A stretch of DNA of 64,000 bases from contig JAJEKV010000027.1 in NCBI GenBank assembly GCA_021234155.1, positions 9,996,716-10,060,715 on the forward strand, written 5' to 3'. Of the stretch, positions 46,872 to 57,328 are shown piece after piece (the first letter of the stretch is position 1; every line of letters starts with the position of its first letter). Source of the DNA: Isoetes taiwanensis. Lineage: Eukaryota; Streptophyta; Lycopodiopsida; Isoetales; Isoetaceae. The notes below the pieces were generated by a model. That model saw only the letters and a list, made by a program, of their open reading frames with translations. It was not told the DNA's origin and searched no databases. The position numbers and the translations under genes are program-made.

Positions 46872-47822
46872 AATTTGTTAGGGCAGAGCACCCTTTTTTT
46901 TTTATTGTTCTTAGCCTCCAGCTTGCCTCCAGCTTCATACCAACTTGCCTCCGGAATGTACATGCCTACGGGCTTTTTTCTTAACATATGACTGCAAGCC
47001 TCCGGGCTTTTTTACTGTGAATAGTTGAAGCCTCCAGGCATTTAATTTTCAAAAAGAAATGTTATGATGTAAAGTCAAACGGCCTTGAAAACATTTTGAA
47101 TGTAAAAAAGTTTTTGCTTCTACTTCCATCTGAAAACTTAAATGGTTTGTTCTTTGTTTTGTCTCACATTTTGTTTTTTCCATTATGTAAAGAATGAATT
47201 CATTTGATCTTCTTACTTCTATTATCCATGCAGTCCATTCAAATTCTGCTTGAATGTAACAGTGCTCTAGCTCAAACAGTAAGCACTTTAATTAGTTTCA
47301 GCAGTGCTTGTAAGTAAGCACTGGTTAACACGAGCACTTATGCAATGAACATCTAGCTTTAAACAGTTATATAGCATAACAGTAAGCACTGCACCTTAAC
47401 TGCACCTTAACTGCATGACAGTAAGCACTTGATGACATTAACACTTCTGCAATGGCTTTCTAGCGTTAAGCAACTACATACTTAGTAACTGTCGCTGCAT
47501 AACAGTAAGCAGTATCTGACATTAAGACTCGTACCAAACTAGCACTTGCAAGCAATTTTTTTTTAAGCACTTGATAAGTTTTAAGCACCCCTTGCAGTCA
47601 GCATTGAACTAGATATAAACAATATAGCAAAAACTTGCATTGAACTATATAAACAATATAGCAAAAACATTATTAAATTAATATAAGATAAAGATGGTAC
47701 ATGAAAAGTGTAGGATTCCTTGGCCTAAATAAATAACAATCAGGCCAATAATCATAAATGTCAGGCTTAATCACAGTAATGGAGGATAACAATCTTCATC
47801 ACCATAAACCTTCTTCAATTCC
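46872..47822. repeat. non-coding stretch with repeated AAGCACTT and GCCTCCxG motifs
   Basis: GCCTCCAG/GCCTCCGG recurs at 46,915-47,035. Between 47,255 and 47,600 there are about ten copies of (GT)AAGCACT(T) or its complement. The same AAGTGCTTA core lies beside both TIRs of the giant element (about 29,190 and 50,268-50,290). Confidence 0.6.
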
Positions 47823-48083
47823 TCATTCACAAGGGTGCACAACTGCAATTGTTTTCCAGAAAGTCTTTCCAAGCATAACTTCATAATGCCCAAGTGGCTT
47901 CATCATGACTGGATAGCCAGGTTTGTCAGGGTGGGAAAAACTGGTCTTCACACATTGTTCCTGTCCCCATACAAATAGAAATCTGTCCCTCAAATCTGGA
48001 CATAGTACTTGCAGCACATCTTCCACATTAGAGAGTTGCATTGATGACCATATACCAACACAACACTTCTGTAACAAAGTCAC
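47823..48083 (-). CDS. open frame, possible 3' exon of the RING-like gene
   Basis: An 86-codon minus-strand frame with the dense, protein-like block QLSNVEDVLQVLCPDLRDRF and KPGYPVMMKPLGHYEVMLGK. No family is recognised. It follows the RING-like gene on the same strand; the intervening 340 bp is AT-rich and intron-like. Confidence 0.35.
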   Translation of the reverse strand: MTLLQKCCVGIWSSMQLSNVEDVLQVLCPDLRDRFLFVWGQEQCVKTSFSHPDKPGYPVMMKPLGHYEVMLGKTFWKTIAVVHPCE

Positions 48084-48422
48084 ACTGCTTCTGGTCTGAA
48101 TATCACTTTCTTTCTGCTAGTGTATGTCATTGTCAATCCTGATTCCAAGCGTATGTGTTCATTTGCACCAAAAGTTTTTACCAATCTAAATCCAAGACAA
48201 TGAGTTTATCTTTTGCTGCCAAATCAATATTTAGTACGTTGGAACATCCTGAATACCTACACAACAGGAATTACTACATGAATAAATAGATGAAGATGAA
48301 AATGAAAAATGGGTTGAATGTGGAAACCTTTCTATATCAATAGCAGGATTCTCTGACCTAACAGAATCAACTGGTAATCCTACAGTGAATGCAACAAAAG
48401 AAAATCAATAATATTCAATGTT

Positions 48423-50183
48423 TTAAACAACACTATAAGTTGTGGCCTTGGCCAGCACTTCCCACACTGACTTTCCAGGTTTTGTAAGGGCATCAATCAC
48501 TTGTTGAAGATCAGGCTCACCTGAAACATGAGGGCCTGATTCTGCATTTTCTTCAGAAAACACTTTGATAGGTGTGGTGTCATGATTGAGACTGCTTCCT
48601 GCATCTTTCACAGTACTGCTTCTTGTTCTCTTTCTTGTAGCCTGAACTACTTCTTTGCTATCCTCCAGCTTACCCCTCTTTGTTCTTCTGCCCTTTCCTT
48701 TTGACAAAAATTCACCCAAGTTGCCCTCATCCAATGGAATTACTCCCTCAACTTCCTTAAGTGCTCCGGTCGCGTTACACTTCGGGTCTCTGTTTTTCCA
48801 CAACCGGGCCGGTCTTTTGTTTACCGGGTGTCTTTGTTTACAACTTCTTCTATAGCTTCTTGGACTGGTGGTGGTGGTTTTGCTGTTACATTCAAATCAG
48901 TCACAATTGACTGTACTCCTATAGGACTTTGCAGGTGTTGTACATCTTCAAATGAAGCCAATGTCCTTCTTTGAACCCTGTAGGGTGAGACCTCAATTGC
49001 AGGATGGATTAACACATCCCTTTTTGGTGTACTATTTGAAGCACCTGCAAGATGGCCAAAACCTAGCTCGTCAAATACACCCTCTGGCACCTTTCCAGGG
49101 CAACCATGAATACATTGTCCTCCTCTCAACAATGAACAACAAGCTATATGATACTCATGTTGGCAATTTAGTGCTAAACTTAACCTGTAAGCTTTAGTGA
49201 ATTCCGCACCACACATCTTTGCACATGTATAAAATGGATCTTGCACTAACAACTTATCTCGTATAATAGTAGAGATGCTAAATATTGCAGGAGTATCCAT
49301 TTTCAGCTTCCACAAATTGTTTATGTAGAAATGCGTAAGTCTCGTTCTTCTTCTTCGAACTTTTAACTCCTCCTCAAGTTTGATTTTACATTTGACCTGC
49401 TCATTAACGGATGTAGGGTTCATTGCTTTTTGTACCTTGTTCCCATGCCAAGTTTCCATCCGGACGTCGCTCCAAATCTTTAATTTCGCTTCCAACTCAC
49501 GGTTTGGATTAAGCTTGAACTCCTCCCCGTTTTGTCGCCAAATCATTTGTGGCATGTCCGAAACCGTTTCTCGGCCTCTTCCAACATCATTTTTGTGTAC
49601 TTGAGGCCTTCTCATTGCCTTTCAACTCACTTCCCTCTTTTGCTTCCAGATTCTTTGTGATAAGTAAAATTGATTTTCCAATCTCCTGTACTGCATTCTC
49701 TAAGGTTTTTATGTTTTCATCACATGCACTGATCTCATTTGATCCAGCTGCCACTTTTGGCTTTGCCTTCATTTCAGTTTTCCTAACATGTGCTACAACA
49801 TCTGCCTCTGTTTTTACTTGTCTATTGTTGTGGTATCTTTGGCATTGCACAGCAAATGCAACCCAGTTTACTTTGTGTTCCTCAGGTGCAACTATTGATC
49901 TAGTGCAATTTTCAAACGTAAAAGCAAGGGCCAGTTGCTTTCTTACTTCTTTGTTGTAACAATTCTTGTAGATTTTTCGGCAGAGTGTTTCCAACTTCTC
50001 TTGAAGATGCTCCTTTGCACAGTGCCATTTTATCTTTCCCTTGTTCAACTTCTTTGTCCAAACAGATACCCAATCTCGATCCGTGACATTATTTTCCAAC
50101 CAAGTTTCTTCCTCGTGGGGCTTCACCCCAATTGCCTGAACCTCGATCTTTGTGAAAATCATCCGCTCCCATGCCTCCATCAT
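48423..50183 (-). pseudogene. RING-like accessory gene of the giant element
   Basis: Three minus-strand frames appear to form one protein, starting at MMEAWERM (ATG at 50,183). Frame 50,183-49,587 holds a mostly helical domain (TWLENNVTDRDWVSVWTKKL and CAKEHLQEKLETLCRKIYKN). At its end a one-base change (CAAAAATGA) moves the reading to 49,615-48,821. That frame has the zinc-binding block CAKMCGAEF ... LNCQHEYHIACC ... GGQCIHGCPGK, whose C/H order resembles a RING or related cross-brace finger. Frame 48,803-48,423 adds a basic stretch (KGKGRRTKRGKLEDSKEVV), probably an NLS. The RING type suggests an E3-ligase or protein-binding role; this is inference. Transcription runs inward from the right TIR, mirroring the transposase gene at the left. 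Confidence 0.55.
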
Positions 50184-50300
50184 CAACAAATCAAACACCG
50201 ATCTGAAGTTTTTCGCGGGGGAAAAGGAGGGAGAAGGGTGTGACGGGCGTCGACGTCCGCGAGTTTCAGCACTTAAAGTGCTTAAACACTTCGCCAAAAG

Positions 50301-50333
50301 TTGTACCCCACTAGCGATTTTACACCCTGTAAG
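50301..50333 (-). repeat. right terminal inverted repeat of the giant element
   Basis: Read inward it is CTTACAGGGTGTAAAATCGC followed by TAGTGGGGTAC. Subterminal AAGTGCTTAA and AGCACTTAAAGTGCT motifs follow. Confidence 0.75.
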
Positions 50334-50336
50334 CAG

Positions 50337-51990
50337 ATCTGAGCAAAAATAAGCGAGGAATGGAAGCCATGATTGCGTCTCTAGCAGCAATTAAAAAATT
50401 TGCTAAAAGCTTAAGGTGGCTAAAGAAAATTCTTTGCTGGAATCACTATATACAGAATTGACAGAACTTAGAAGAAATGTCACTAGTTCAGGCAAAAGGG
50501 AAAAAGCAGTTTTACTGGAAATTAAGAGACTAGAATTGGTCAAAATTCAACAAGTCAAAATTAAAGCAGGATTGACGTGGATCAAGGAAGATGACAAATG
50601 TACAGGTTTCTTTTTTAGGGTTGCAAGGCAGAGGAAACAATCAGCCACGTTGTCCTCAATACAGGGAACGGATGGGTCCATCATTTGGAATCCTCAGCAG
50701 GTGAAAGAGGTTGTTTTCAAACATTTTGAAGATTTCTTTAAAAAGAAGAATATAAATTTTCAAAGTTGCTTTGAGGAGTTAATTCTTTCAAAGGTTGTAT
50801 CTAAAGTATCTGCATCGCAAAAGGAACAACTCGGACAGCCGCTCTCCATCGAAGATATGCATGAGGCCGTCTATTCTTTGGCTAAAAACAAATGTCCAGG
50901 TATTGACGGCATTCCAGCAGAATTCTTTCAGGAATACTGGGAATGGGTACAACAGTTTGTATACAGTGCTTATCAGGACTTTCTACAAGCAGATAAGCTG
51001 GACAACAAACTAAACACCGGGTGTATTACTCTAATCCCGAAGGTGAAGGATCCGAAATTCATAGGGGACTGGAGGCCTATTACCTTGTTGTAAAATTATA
51101 GCAAAAGGATATGCGGAAAAAATAAAACCTATTTTGATGGAACATATATCCAAAGTCCTGTCAGGATTCATTCCAGGGAGAAGTATTCTCAGTAATATTG
51201 CAGCAGCCTTTGAAGGCATACATTGGGCAAGAAAGACACATCAGAAGGTACTCTATCTAAAGCTTGACTTTAAAAAGGCATATGACAGTGTGAGCTGGTC
51301 CTTTTTGAAAAAGATGCTGCTTGCTTTCGGCTGTGGACAAGAATGTACTAACATTGTGACAAAATTGCTGAAATCATCGTGTGCTTCTGTGTTACTTTTC
51401 GGGGAGACTTCCCCTATCTTTGAAGTGAGCAGGGGCATTAGGCAACGTTGCCCCTTGGCGCCTTTTCTTTTTGATATTTCGCAGAAGGGTTATCTCAAGT
51501 ACTATTGGCAGCAGTGGAAGATAGGGTTATAACAGGGCTGCAGATGGCGGATGGCTCGCAGCAAATTTGTAACCAATATGCTGATGATACTTTCTTGTTC
51601 TTAGAAGCCCTAGAAATAAATCTCCTGAATCCGAAACAGTTGCTGGATTCCTTCTCTATAGCATCAGGTTGTTTTCTTAACTGGAACAAGTGTGCAGCCA
51701 TTTGGCCACTAGATGAGCCTCTCCCGATTCATGTTGCCACTTTTCCTTGGACCATTGTACCTGTTGGGTCCTCTTCGAAGTTGTTGGGTGTTCCAATCGG
51801 GGTGTGCATTTCATCCTCGAATATTTGGGATGAGATTCTGTTCAGTTTAGACAAACATTTCAGATGGTGGAAAGTTGGTAAGCTCTCCATGGCGGGAAGA
51901 ATAGTCGTAGCCAAATCAATGCTAAGCAGTACCCATATTGATGTTGCATCAGTGTTGTTGGCTCCTGAATCAAAGCTAGCAGAGCTATAA
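50337..51990 (+). pseudogene. LINE-A reverse transcriptase
   Basis: The reading resumes after the giant element with DLSKNKRGMEAMIASLAAIK, then in 50,416-51,093 with the RT N-terminal region (LAKNKCPGIDGIPAEFFQEY; ITLIPKVKDPKFIGDWRPIT). Frame 51,134-51,532 gives FIPGRSILSNIAAAFEGIHW, YLKLDFKKAYDSVSW (motif A, catalytic Asp) and RQRCPLAPFLF (motif B). Frame 51,505-51,990 gives QYADDTFLF (motif C, catalytic Asp pair) and the thumb. Two or three frameshifts separate these. The motifs are those of plant L1 RT. Confidence 0.88.
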
Positions 51991-52044
51991 AAAATGGTGC
52001 GAAATTTTGTCTAGGGTGGAAATGAGGAAGGGGCAAATATCAAA

Positions 52045-52204
52045 GTGGCTTGGAGGAAATGCTTGAGATCTAAATCACATGGAGGACTAGAAATGCTTGA
52101 CTTTAAGTTGCACAGCAAGATCTTAGTGTGCAAATTCATGTGGGAAATCCTTCAACAGGATTCGAGGTCTCTGGGCCTTGAACTCCTAAAACAATCACTA
52201 GCTC
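52045..52204 (+). pseudogene. LINE-A post-RT linker
   Basis: AWRKCLRSKSHGGLEMLDFK is the conserved linker between thumb and zf-RVT in plant LINEs. It is cut by LINE-B at 52,210, and the homologous reading resumes at 56,172. Confidence 0.8.
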
Positions 52205-52256
52205 ATTATAAAGGGCGGAGCAAGAGCGGCTATTTGGCGGAACACCATCGTTTCGT

Positions 52257-52979
52257 ATGACTCGATCCAAGGCGAAGTCTGCTGGCTCGCCAGGGAAGGG
52301 ATCCATCGAATATGAAGGGGATTCAGGGTATATCATTGCTATACTCCAGGAACTAAAAGATCAGATGGTTAACCTACAGAAGACAGTCGATAGTTTGGTC
52401 TCACAAAACGCTGAATTACAGAGGCAAAATGCAGACCTGCAAGCACAAAATATGGAATTGGTAACATTGATAAAAAAACCAGGTTCTGCACATACTCAGT
52501 TCGATCAGGCTAAACTAGCAGAATTGGTTGCTGAAACAACCAAAGAGCAATTAATTCTACACAAGGAGGTTACATCTGCAGAGAAACTAGAGCAACAAGC
52601 TAGGGAAAAGAATCTGAAAATCTCGGGCCTCTCCGAAGCAGAAGGTGAAGATACAAATGAGGTGGTCAATCAATTTTTTCAGGACACCATGCATCTACAT
52701 GAACTACAGTTTGTGCAATGCAAACGTGTTGGGAAAATTGGGAATTGGCACAGACCAATCTTAGTTAGGTTCACCAGTATTGAAGCCAAAGAGAGAGTTC
52801 TCTCTAACCGTGCAGCATTGAAAGGCCATAAAATATGGCTGGATCCGGATCTAACTCCAACACAGATTGGGATCAGCAAAAAGGAATGGGTCAAAGTAAA
52901 AGAAACCAGAGACTCAGGTTTTGTAGCCTATATGGACAGCCAGGGCAAGGCTGTAGTAACCAGAAGGAAGAGAACATAG
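52257..52979 (+). CDS. LINE-B ORF1: coiled coil plus RRM-like RNA-binding protein
   Basis: An intact 240-codon ORF from ATG 52,257 (MTRSKAKSAGSPGKGSIEYE). Residues about 28-80 show strong heptad spacing of Leu/Ile/Val with Gln/Asn (a coiled coil, probably for trimer or dimer formation). From about 120 the sequence REKNLKISGLSEAEGEDTNE, then QFVQCKRVGKI, RPILVRFTSIEAKERVLSNR and KIWLDPDLTPTQ, has the order of the L1 ORF1p-type RRM and C-terminal domain. It would bind LINE RNA and chaperone reverse transcription. It ends 4-5 bp before the ORF2 frame, so a polycistronic transcript with re-initiation is likely. Confidence 0.85.
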   Translation: MTRSKAKSAGSPGKGSIEYEGDSGYIIAILQELKDQMVNLQKTVDSLVSQNAELQRQNADLQAQNMELVTLIKKPGSAHTQFDQAKLAELVAETTKEQLILHKEVTSAEKLEQQAREKNLKISGLSEAEGEDTNEVVNQFFQDTMHLHELQFVQCKRVGKIGNWHRPILVRFTSIEAKERVLSNRAALKGHKIWLDPDLTPTQIGISKKEWVKVKETRDSGFVAYMDSQGKAVVTRRKRT

Positions 52980-52982
52980 GGC

Positions 52983-53804
52983 CATGGGACCTTGAAAGTC
53001 ATTGCTTGGAATGCACATGGTGCAAACCAAGCCAAAATTGATGCAACATATGATGTCTGGAGAGAGATGGACATTATCCTTCTCACAGAAACGTGGGAAC
53101 ATCAAGCTAGATCCCTTCCAACATTAACAGGTTTTTAGTTATTGGAAAATACTTGGAATGAGAAAGAAAATCTGGTTGGCAGGGGCTATGGTGGTATAGC
53201 AGCATACATCAAAAATCAAATATCCCAGCGAGTACATTTTCACACTGTACACAAAGGGAAGTAGCATGTTTGGCTTAAATTAGAGCTCAACAAATACATA
53301 GTGTTTTTAGCCATCTGTTATTATGCGCCTCTACAGATGAAGATCTATCAACATGATGGTTACGACAGGACCAACCCATTCCATGACCTGACAAAAGAAG
53401 TAGATGCTCTTCAAGATCTTGGGGAGGTCATAGTAGTTGGTGATTTCAACGCTAGGACTGGGAATTTGCAAATGGTAACATATGAAAGACCGCATGATAT
53501 CCAACTCAGGGAGGCAAGTGATGCCCTATTTTTGAGAGAATCAGCAGACCGTGAAACTAATTGCATGAGCAACTTACTCCTGGATTTTGGCACAACATGT
53601 CATCTGAAAATTCTTAACGGCACAGCCACATACCTATTCTCAAAGGGTTTCACTTGCTACACGCATACTGGGGCCAGTGTTATCGACTATGTGCTTACAA
53701 GTAGCTCAAATCTGATCCATGCTTTCAAAATTGGAAACAAAGTACCAGAGTCTGACCATTCACCTCTTTTTTTCGAGATTACAGATGCAATTATAAAAAA
53801 GTGA
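52983..53804 (+). pseudogene. LINE-B endonuclease domain
   Basis: The frame starts LKVIAWNAHGANQAKIDATY (WNAHG motif), then DIILLTETWEH (catalytic Glu), and VVGDFNARTG, SVIDYVLTSS and ESDHSPLFFEI in 53,301-53,804. Two in-frame TAG stops (about 53,138 and 53,262) interrupt it. It shares its fold with the LINE-A endonuclease but is distinct in sequence. Confidence 0.85.
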
Positions 53805-55476
53805 AACTAAAAGATACCACGTTCCCAGGTTGAAGCTGAACTATGACTTACATGATGTATACAGAAAGCACCTAGAAGCGCTTTTGCAAGCAACCAAGTG
53901 GACAGGAAATCTCGCTGCTGATGTTACTTGTCTCACAGACACAATTTTAGAGGCTGCAACCGCTATTTTTGGCTTGACAAGAGAATGCAAAAATCCAAGA
54001 CAAAATAAGAGCTGGTTTGACAAAGATTGTAAAATAGCACGGGCCAAGATCCCTAAAGGGACGCTTCTAAAGCCCAAACGGTACACAACTTTGCTCAAAT
54101 GGAAAAAAGCGCACTTTCATGCGCCAAAGGCAGATTTCTTTGCATCAGAAACTTCAGACACATCCCAAGCTTTTCTGGAATATCATTCAACATAAGCCCT
54201 CATCATTCCCTTTGGATCCACACGTTTTGCTTAGTTTTGTCAAAACTATTTATGATGTGCCTTCGGATCAGATGGCCAATTTGACTCATCATGGAGCTCT
54301 CTTCTCGGAAGATGATGTAAAACATGCATTGCAAAAATGGCCAACGGCAAATCACCAGACCTGCAGGGTATGAGTGTGGAGCTATTCAAATGGGGTGGCA
54401 GCATAACCATAAAGATGTTGACAGATCTCATTAACAAGGCAGTGGTAGAAGGCTTTCCCAAACAATGGAAGGAGAACAGAGTTCACCCGATCCACAAAAG
54501 TGGAGACAAGAAAGTGGCCAGCAACTATAGAACTATATTGATTGGCAACACCTTCATAAAGATTTTGGCTATGCTCCTTGAACGCAAGCTGAGTTTCTGG
54601 GCAGAAGATAAGGGGAAACGTTCCCTATTCCAAGCTGGCTTAAGGAGAGACCACAGCACGCTAGATCATGCTTTGCTGCTACGCGCCCTATTTGAGAATG
54701 CTAAAAAACATCGGCGCTCCCTATACTTGGCTTTCATTGACTTCTCAAAAGCTTTCGATACAGTTCCGAGGAGGAACCTGGGACAAAGAATGGAGCAATT
54801 AGGCGTGCCCTTTGAGCTCAGAGCGGCAGTTGCTCAACTCTATTCAGAAGTTATTGTGAAACTGTCAAACCAATTTGATGCAGAAATTTTGAGCACTATA
54901 GGTGTGAGGCAGGGATGCCCTTTGTCTCCGACACTATTTGGGCTCTACATTGACGAGCTGGATGAGTGGCTCAAGGAAAGGTGTCTGGTTGGAACGCATC
55001 TGGGAGACTTCCTCATACAATTGCTGTTATATGCAGACGATGTTGTCTTGGCAGCGGCAAATAAAGAAGGTTTGCAACTGCTCCTAAATAATCTGGAACT
55101 CTTCTGCAGGGAAAAAAGCATGCAGGTGAACTTGACGAAATCCAAAATTATGATAGTAGGCACCACAGACGGCCCCTCTTTCAAGTATATGGGTAAGGAT
55201 TTGGAGATAGTCAATACATACAAGTATCTTGGTTTGGAGTTTACAGCAAAAGATTCATGGAAGAAATGTATTCAAAAGCGGATTGCAGGCGGTAAAACCG
55301 CGCTCTATGCTATGCTTACCAGATGTTGGAAAGCCAACCTGGATAGTTGGTGTTTGAAGAAACTTTTGTTTAAAACTCTGGTACAGACTGTTGTCTTATT
55401 ATATGGCTCTCCTATTTGGGGACCCAGCTTATCATCTAAGCAGTGGAAACAGGTTGAAGTGGTTTTGAAGAGGTAG
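53805..55476 (+). pseudogene. LINE-B reverse transcriptase
   Basis: The linker frames 53,830-54,195 and 54,119-54,373 precede the core frame 54,337-55,476 (379 codons). The core has KMANGKSPDLQGMSVELFKW-type entry, VHPIHKSGDKKVASNYRTIL, AFIDFSKAFDTVPR (motif A), VRQGCPLSPTLFGLYIDEL (motif B), LLYADDVVLAA (motif C, YADD) and NLTKSKIMIV. The catalytic Asp triad is intact within one frame, but the linker needs two frameshifts and a stop follows at 55,476. Confidence 0.88.
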
Positions 55477-55589
55477 AAGCACTCTATCAAACAATAAATT
55501 TTGCAAATAGAGTCCGGCTACAACCTGACCATCGTCCTTCTAAACGGGCTTTTCTTTTCACGCAAACATCAGGCTGGCATTATGATTTT

Positions 55590-56087
55590 ATGGAGTGGGC
55601 AAACAGTTGGGGTGTTACAGCAAAAAATTGGCCAGATTCAGAGCTTGGTACCCGAGATTTATTGCAGACTCTGGCGGTGGACCGTCTATGGTCAGTAAAA
55701 GGTAGTAGAATGACGAAGTACACTGAAGACATAAATCCGATGATGGTATATGCAGAACAAGACTATTTGAAGGCTAACGTGTCAAGGAATCTCAAGCACA
55801 TGATTGCACGGTATAGGACAAGCTCGCATCATCTTGGTATAGAGACAGGCAGGTGGGCAGGAGTTCCAAGAGAGAATCGGATTTGTGTTTTCTGTGATCA
55901 ACAGGCACTAGAGGATGAGACACACGTACTTACACGGTGTTCGGCATACTCGGATATTCGTGATAAGTTTGGAATTGATGAATCGTGTCTTGATACTATC
56001 CTTAGCATGAGGCCACATGATCTTGGTTTGTATATCGAGGCAGTGGACTCTCATCATAGTCTGCTTATGAGAATTAATCAAATGTAA
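55590..56087 (+). pseudogene. LINE-B C-terminal zinc-binding region
   Basis: Holds CVFCDQQALEDETHVLTRCS, a C-x2-C-...-H-...-C arrangement like the one on the minus strand at 7,380. It is in a different frame from the RT. Confidence 0.8.
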
Positions 56088-56134
56088 ATATTTTCTGCTC
56101 CATGACCTTCAAGGTCCAATGTGGGCATGATCAA

Positions 56135-56170
<36 letters not shown>
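56135..56170. repeat. (ATT)n tail of LINE-B
   Basis: Twelve ATT units at the 3' end. The long Ile run of the frame starting at 56,121 comes from this repeat. Confidence 0.9.
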
Positions 56171-56171
<1 letters not shown>

Positions 56172-57203
56172 CCATGTGGAAAATCATCCCATAAAGCAGA
56201 TTTACCATGGGCCCTATTTTATAAATTGAGGCCATATGCGGGAGCTTCGCCGTTTCTTAAAGGATTACTTAAAGCTTGGAAGACAATTAAAGTTCTATGG
56301 CGCTTGGACATCAAAAATTGTACCTCAGTGTCTATGCCGGTGTGGTGGCTGCAAGTGGAAAATGACAGAGGCTGCGTGCCACTTTTTTCGGTGGTGAATA
56401 AAAGAACACAAAACAGATGGATTGTGGCAGGTATCTCTTGCATTGGAGATTGGTACCAAGGTGGTGTGCAACGCTCTTGGGAGTCATTTCAAAGCGAGTT
56501 TAATGTGAAATCATGGGACAAACGAATTTGGGAAATGATATTGGCCAATATTCCAACCTATGCTTCTCCACAGGTAGGTGCTTTTTGCCTACCTCGTGAA
56601 AACCTTGATAAAAAACATTTTGTATCAAAGGCATACAAGATTCTGCATGTGAACGAAGCGATGAGTCTTCATTCCCAATGGGAGGTAACAGCAGAAGATG
56701 ATCAACTCAGTCAAATATGGAAATGGGTCTGGAAGAGCCATTTGCCACCAAAGGTATCCACACTATTATGGCAAATCTTTCATAGAGCAATCAGGGTCAA
56801 CATATTAGTAAATAAGTTCAACTGTGATGTCTCACCGAGTTGCCCAACGTGCGGCCTGGAAGCAGAGGCAATTGAACATTGTTTCATGCATTGCACAGAA
56901 CTCCATCCAGTATGGGAACAAGTGAAGTGTGTGTTCGGGACCTCTTTACTAGACAAAGAGCTTTTGCTAGATATGTATCCATCATCTTGGCCAACTGAAA
57001 GGAAAGTTGCTCTGAACTCACGTAAAGGATGGTTCCTATGGCTAATATGGAAGAGGCGGAGAAAATTAGTGTTTTCCCAAGAGTATATTCATTCCAATAG
57101 CCTAGGGCCATCTTTAAAGCAGAAGATCCGCCATTATCTTATAGCATTTGAAGAAGAGAAGTGGGCTTCTCAAGTCCACGACTCTCTTTTATCGTTCCTG
57201 TAA
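56172..57203 (+). pseudogene. LINE-A C-terminal zf-RVT-like domain
   Basis: The open frame after LINE-B reads KSSHKADLPWALFYKLRPYA, SPFLKGLLKAW and CTSVSMPVWWLQVENDRG, then WKWVWKSHLPPKVSTLLWQI and CPTCGLEAEAIEHCFMHCTE. The Cys/His spacing and the W-x-LPPKV motif are the zf-RVT-like domain at the end of plant L1 ORF2. It ends TAA at 57,203 and is followed by a 3' UTR and poly(A). Confidence 0.88.
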
Positions 57204-57328
57204 AAGTTCCAAATCCACAGCTAAGTGGTTATCCCTACTACATAAACAAACATCTTGTGTAGGTGTATGATATCATTTGGCATACGTATGTAACTGATGA
57301 GCACCAATTAATATGTTTCTGATCTTTC

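Larger units (their letters stand above)
29138..50333. mobile_element. giant (21.2 kb) multi-gene TIR DNA transposon
   Basis: The left end TGTAGGGTGCAAAATCGGTA and the inverted right end CTTACAGGGTGTAAAATCGC share AGGGTGYAAAATCG as an imperfect TIR, and GGGTA recurs a few bases further in on both sides. CAG stands on both sides (29,135-29,137 and 50,334-50,336). Removing the element with one CAG rejoins the LINE-A ORF2 in phase (RLQNS then DLSKNKRGMEAM). This directly supports both boundaries and a 3-bp duplication. Inside are two DDE-transposase-like genes, a RING-like gene, a short ARTK-starting protein, an acidic protein, a MITE and a tandem Helitron pair. Without the Helitrons and MITE it is still about 13.8 kb. 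I cannot place it in a named superfamily. Confidence 0.8.
52211..56165 (+). mobile_element. LINE-B: LINE with coiled-coil/RRM-like ORF1 and ATT-repeat tail
   Basis: The order is ORF1, endonuclease, RT, C-terminal zinc-binding region and a 3' tail of (ATT)n instead of poly(A). ATTATA at 52,205-52,210 and 56,166-56,171 is a likely target duplication, though the right copy merges with the ATT tail. The element is about 3.95 kb. An ATT tail and this ORF1 type are not features of the DUF4283-type plant L1 represented by LINE-A. The clade (CR1/L2/Jockey-like or other) cannot be fixed by eye. Stops in ORF2 show that it is inactive. Confidence 0.85.

Noticed and set aside
29138-50333. CACTA/EnSpm element because of the 3-bp duplication
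   Set aside because: The ends do not begin CACTA or CACTG, and neither DDE-like gene has the CACTA transposase motifs I know.
56121-56175. Start of the 360-codon frame with an Ile run
   Set aside because: The first part is the ATT tail of LINE-B; the real coding sequence is the LINE-A C-terminus from about 56,172.
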